Part shown: piece by piece, positions 61,741-64,000 of the stretch
Layout of the letters: each line of letters opens with the position of its first letter
How positions within the stretch are numbered: the stretch's first letter is position 1
Source of the DNA: Meandrina meandrites
Lineage: Eukaryota > Cnidaria > Anthozoa > Scleractinia > Meandrinidae
Reading direction: 5' to 3'
Length of the DNA stretch: 64,000 nucleotides
Assembly (NCBI GenBank): GCA_963693305.1
Contig: OY855905.1
Coordinates: 1,316,201-1,380,200 of the forward strand
The notes under the pieces: generated by a model
Databases searched by the model: none
What the model saw: only the letters and a program-made list of their open reading frames with translations
Told to the model about the DNA's origin: nothing
Translations under genes and position numbers: made by a program

Positions 61741-64000
61741 ATACGTTAGAAAAATTTTAAGACTTCTTTCCTAAATGAATTAAATTTGCATCAGCAAGAT
61801 GAATGAGCTGTGACACGAAAAAATGTTGAAAGCATTATCTCGTGGATTGAAACGGAATGCATCCCCGTTGAATCTAATATGGTAGGCTCAGGGGCGGGGC
61901 AGAACACTCTGCGACGCCTGGCACTTTTTTTGTATCTGAATCATCCAACAACAAATGACGTCACATCCGGTCAAAATCGGTCAAAAATCGGCGCGGCGCT
62001 CGTTTCTGTAGAGTTGAAAAGTGAAGTTTCGGTCGAGTGTGATTTTTTCGTATTTGTGAACCAACACTTTCATGGTATTTTATTATGAGGATATCAGCAA
62101 GTTGCAGAGACATTGTTTCGACTTCCTGAGCAAAGATTTTGGCAAGAGAGGAACGTTTATTATCATTTTGTAGGGGGAAAACAGAGAGCGAAGTGCCATA
62201 TCATGGCGGATATTTCACACCTTGAAAACGAGTGGCGTTCCAACTTTTGGCTCTAGTAGTTCCTGATGCATCGATAACATCATGTTCTATAGCCTACGAT
62301 CTCCACAACATCATGGATGAAATACTGGTGATCATAGTTTGTAGTGTTAAGTGCTGGGAGTAGTTAACCCTCGCTGTAAAGTTTTGAAAGTCGCTGTCAC
62401 TAAAAGCTGTTGTTATTCTTCATCCACGTGTGTTTCGTCTATAAGAGGGAAGCTGCATCGGATGCTGAAGGTTGGTCTTTATTTTTTTCTGCCTTTCCTT
62501 TCCTATTATTGTTTTCAGGAAGATTGAAAACATATACACTTAGGTTTAGAGTAATCAGTTGCCTTTTTTGAGCGTCATTGTGAATTATTTAACGACTTAG
62601 CTTCATAATCATGCAGATCACAAGTTAATAAATGTGCACACACCATCATCGGCCTCTAATCTCCTGGATTTATTCAGAAATTTTAAGCCATCCATATGAT
62701 ATTCTCCAGCAAAAGGAGACCTGATATACATTACCCTACCTCACAGGCTTTCCTCCTTAACTGATCCAGTGATCCTCAACTTACTTCCCCTACATATATA
62801 TACCCTCCAGGCCATGATAATGGGTGTGTGACTATATCTGAGAAGTTGAAAGTTGTGTAACAATGGGCAGGTATTTTTTGTAGGCTGCAGGTTGAAACTT
62901 TGACCTGCCTAATTTACTTTGTACAACTGATCAATACCATTTTCAATGACTCCATGACCAGGCTTACACAAGGCTGCTGCCTAAGGAAATTTCTAAGGAG
63001 CCCTTCGGGCTCCCTAACATCAAAAGTTAGGAGCCCAAGCCATTACTTTATAATTAGGAGCCCAACCTAAAAGTTGCCATGGTCGATCCTCGGGGTAGGG
63101 GGGCAGGGTAGAAGAAAAAAACAAATCTAGGGGAGGGGCCTGGGGAGCAGCCCCCGCCTCCCATCCCCTTCCACATGCACAGACATTTTGATTTGTCAGT
63201 AGAGCCTTTGTATGTGAACAGAGAACTCCTTCAGACAAGATTTTTTCTCTGAGAGCTCCTGAGACTGAGGGTATCCCTCAAATAGTTGTGTCAGAAATTC
63301 TAGCTTTCTTAACTTGACAGTTTATTAAGCCAAGCCTCTCCTTCGATAAAACCCTCTTTACACTGATTGGGTGACATGAACAGGAGTGTGTATATTAGAA
63401 ATTTTCTGTAGGCTTAAAATGAGTTTGAAAATCTGACCAGTATATTGTGCTGTGATGATGAATGTTGGATAAAATACTGTAAGTTGAAAATGTGTAAAAC
63501 AAAATAAAACATTGTTTAAAAGGAGTTTTGAACATCCAAAATTTTGAAGCAAAATCAATGAAGCAGCAAAATTATTATTTCACTTTTGCACAGCAAGCTC
63601 ACTAAAGAACTTGAATTATTGCTATCAGGTCTATTTGAAGGTTATTTAAATTATGATTTTATCTACATTTCATAATCAGTTGTCGAAAATAGACCAGAAA
63701 AATTAAGTTGTGAAAAAAAAACAGTTTCTTGGCTTATCAAATGAGTTGCTTATACCAATAGATTTTAGTAGTTTTAAAAACATTATTCATGTTATTCAAG
63801 CTGTTTTTAGCAAAGTTTTCTAGCACATTATTGTTTTCAAGTGTAATGTTCTCCTTGTCACGGTTCAAGAAAGCGAGATAAAACACAAAACAGTTCCAAT
63901 GAACAAACAAACAAACTTGATCCACAAAAAGCACTAGCTGATAAGAATGTCACAGAAAAGGCACATATTTTCTGTTGTTATGAAATTAAGCGTTCTCAAA
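61741..64000. other. Non-coding DNA to the end of the window
   Basis: I see no supported gene. A GGAGCCC word recurs at about 62998-63062, and 63100-63170 is GC-rich. The ORFs at 63020-63934 lack domain features. Confidence 0.4.

Overview
The window reads as nuclear DNA of a cnidarian, most probably an anthozoan such as a stony coral. The evidence is family knowledge rather than a marker gene: decayed tandem TPR repeats of the kinesin-light-chain/nephrocystin-like type that is expanded in corals, a P2X7-like C-terminal domain ORF, tRNA-derived SINEs, a Myb/SANT-like pseudogene of the Harbinger-associated type, and spliced genes in AT-rich, repeat-crowded DNA. There are no bacterial operons, rRNAs or CRISPR arrays.

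Positions 1-24,500 hold three related minus-strand F-box genes (copy A 261-843; copy B 6335-6920 plus 4838-5814; copy C 22534-23122 plus a truncated second exon near 20673-21110) and their duplicated flanks. Between them lie small mobile elements (a 767-bp element immediately upstream of the copy A start codon, a 296-bp palindromic MITE inside it, a second palindromic copy at 16301-16966, a possible Penelope-type fragment), a tandem repeat, a two-exon host gene at 9752-10254, a TPR pseudogene and a Myb/SANT-like pseudogene. From 24,500 to 32,000 I see mostly non-coding DNA with MITEs and two doubtful exons.

Positions 32016-35523 are a complete-ended Ginger-like transposon with TGTTG-type inverted termini built of tandem repeats and a 5-bp target duplication. 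It encodes, over three frames, an rve integrase (D-D35-E), an SH3/chromo-like barrel, an OTU deubiquitinase-like domain, an acidic linker and an F-box-like C-terminus.

Positions 38912-55010 are the centrepiece: a structurally intact 16.1-kb Polinton/Maverick (adintovirus-like) element with 286/287-bp terminal inverted repeats and a CCACT target duplication. All expected core genes are open: protein-primed DNA polymerase B, D-D35-E integrase, FtsK/HerA-type packaging ATPase, adenovirus-type protease, double-jelly-roll major capsid and single-jelly-roll penton proteins. Accessory virion genes include a collagen-like fibre, a zinc-ribbon/parvovirus-type phospholipase A2 fusion and a zinc-ribbon-only paralogue, a membrane protein and basic proteins. 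Most of these genes have a TATATA motif within about 10 bases of the start codon; the small genes at the left end do not, which suggests early and late expression classes. The outer 207 bp of each terminus is itself an imperfect palindrome.

This element sits inside an older 2.3-kb foldback element (38801-57234, 7-bp target duplication) that also carries another hAT-like non-autonomous insertion (55839-56876). Positions 57,235-64,000 hold a decayed retroelement Gag-like region, a small homeodomain-like ORF, a MITE and a P2X7-like ORF.
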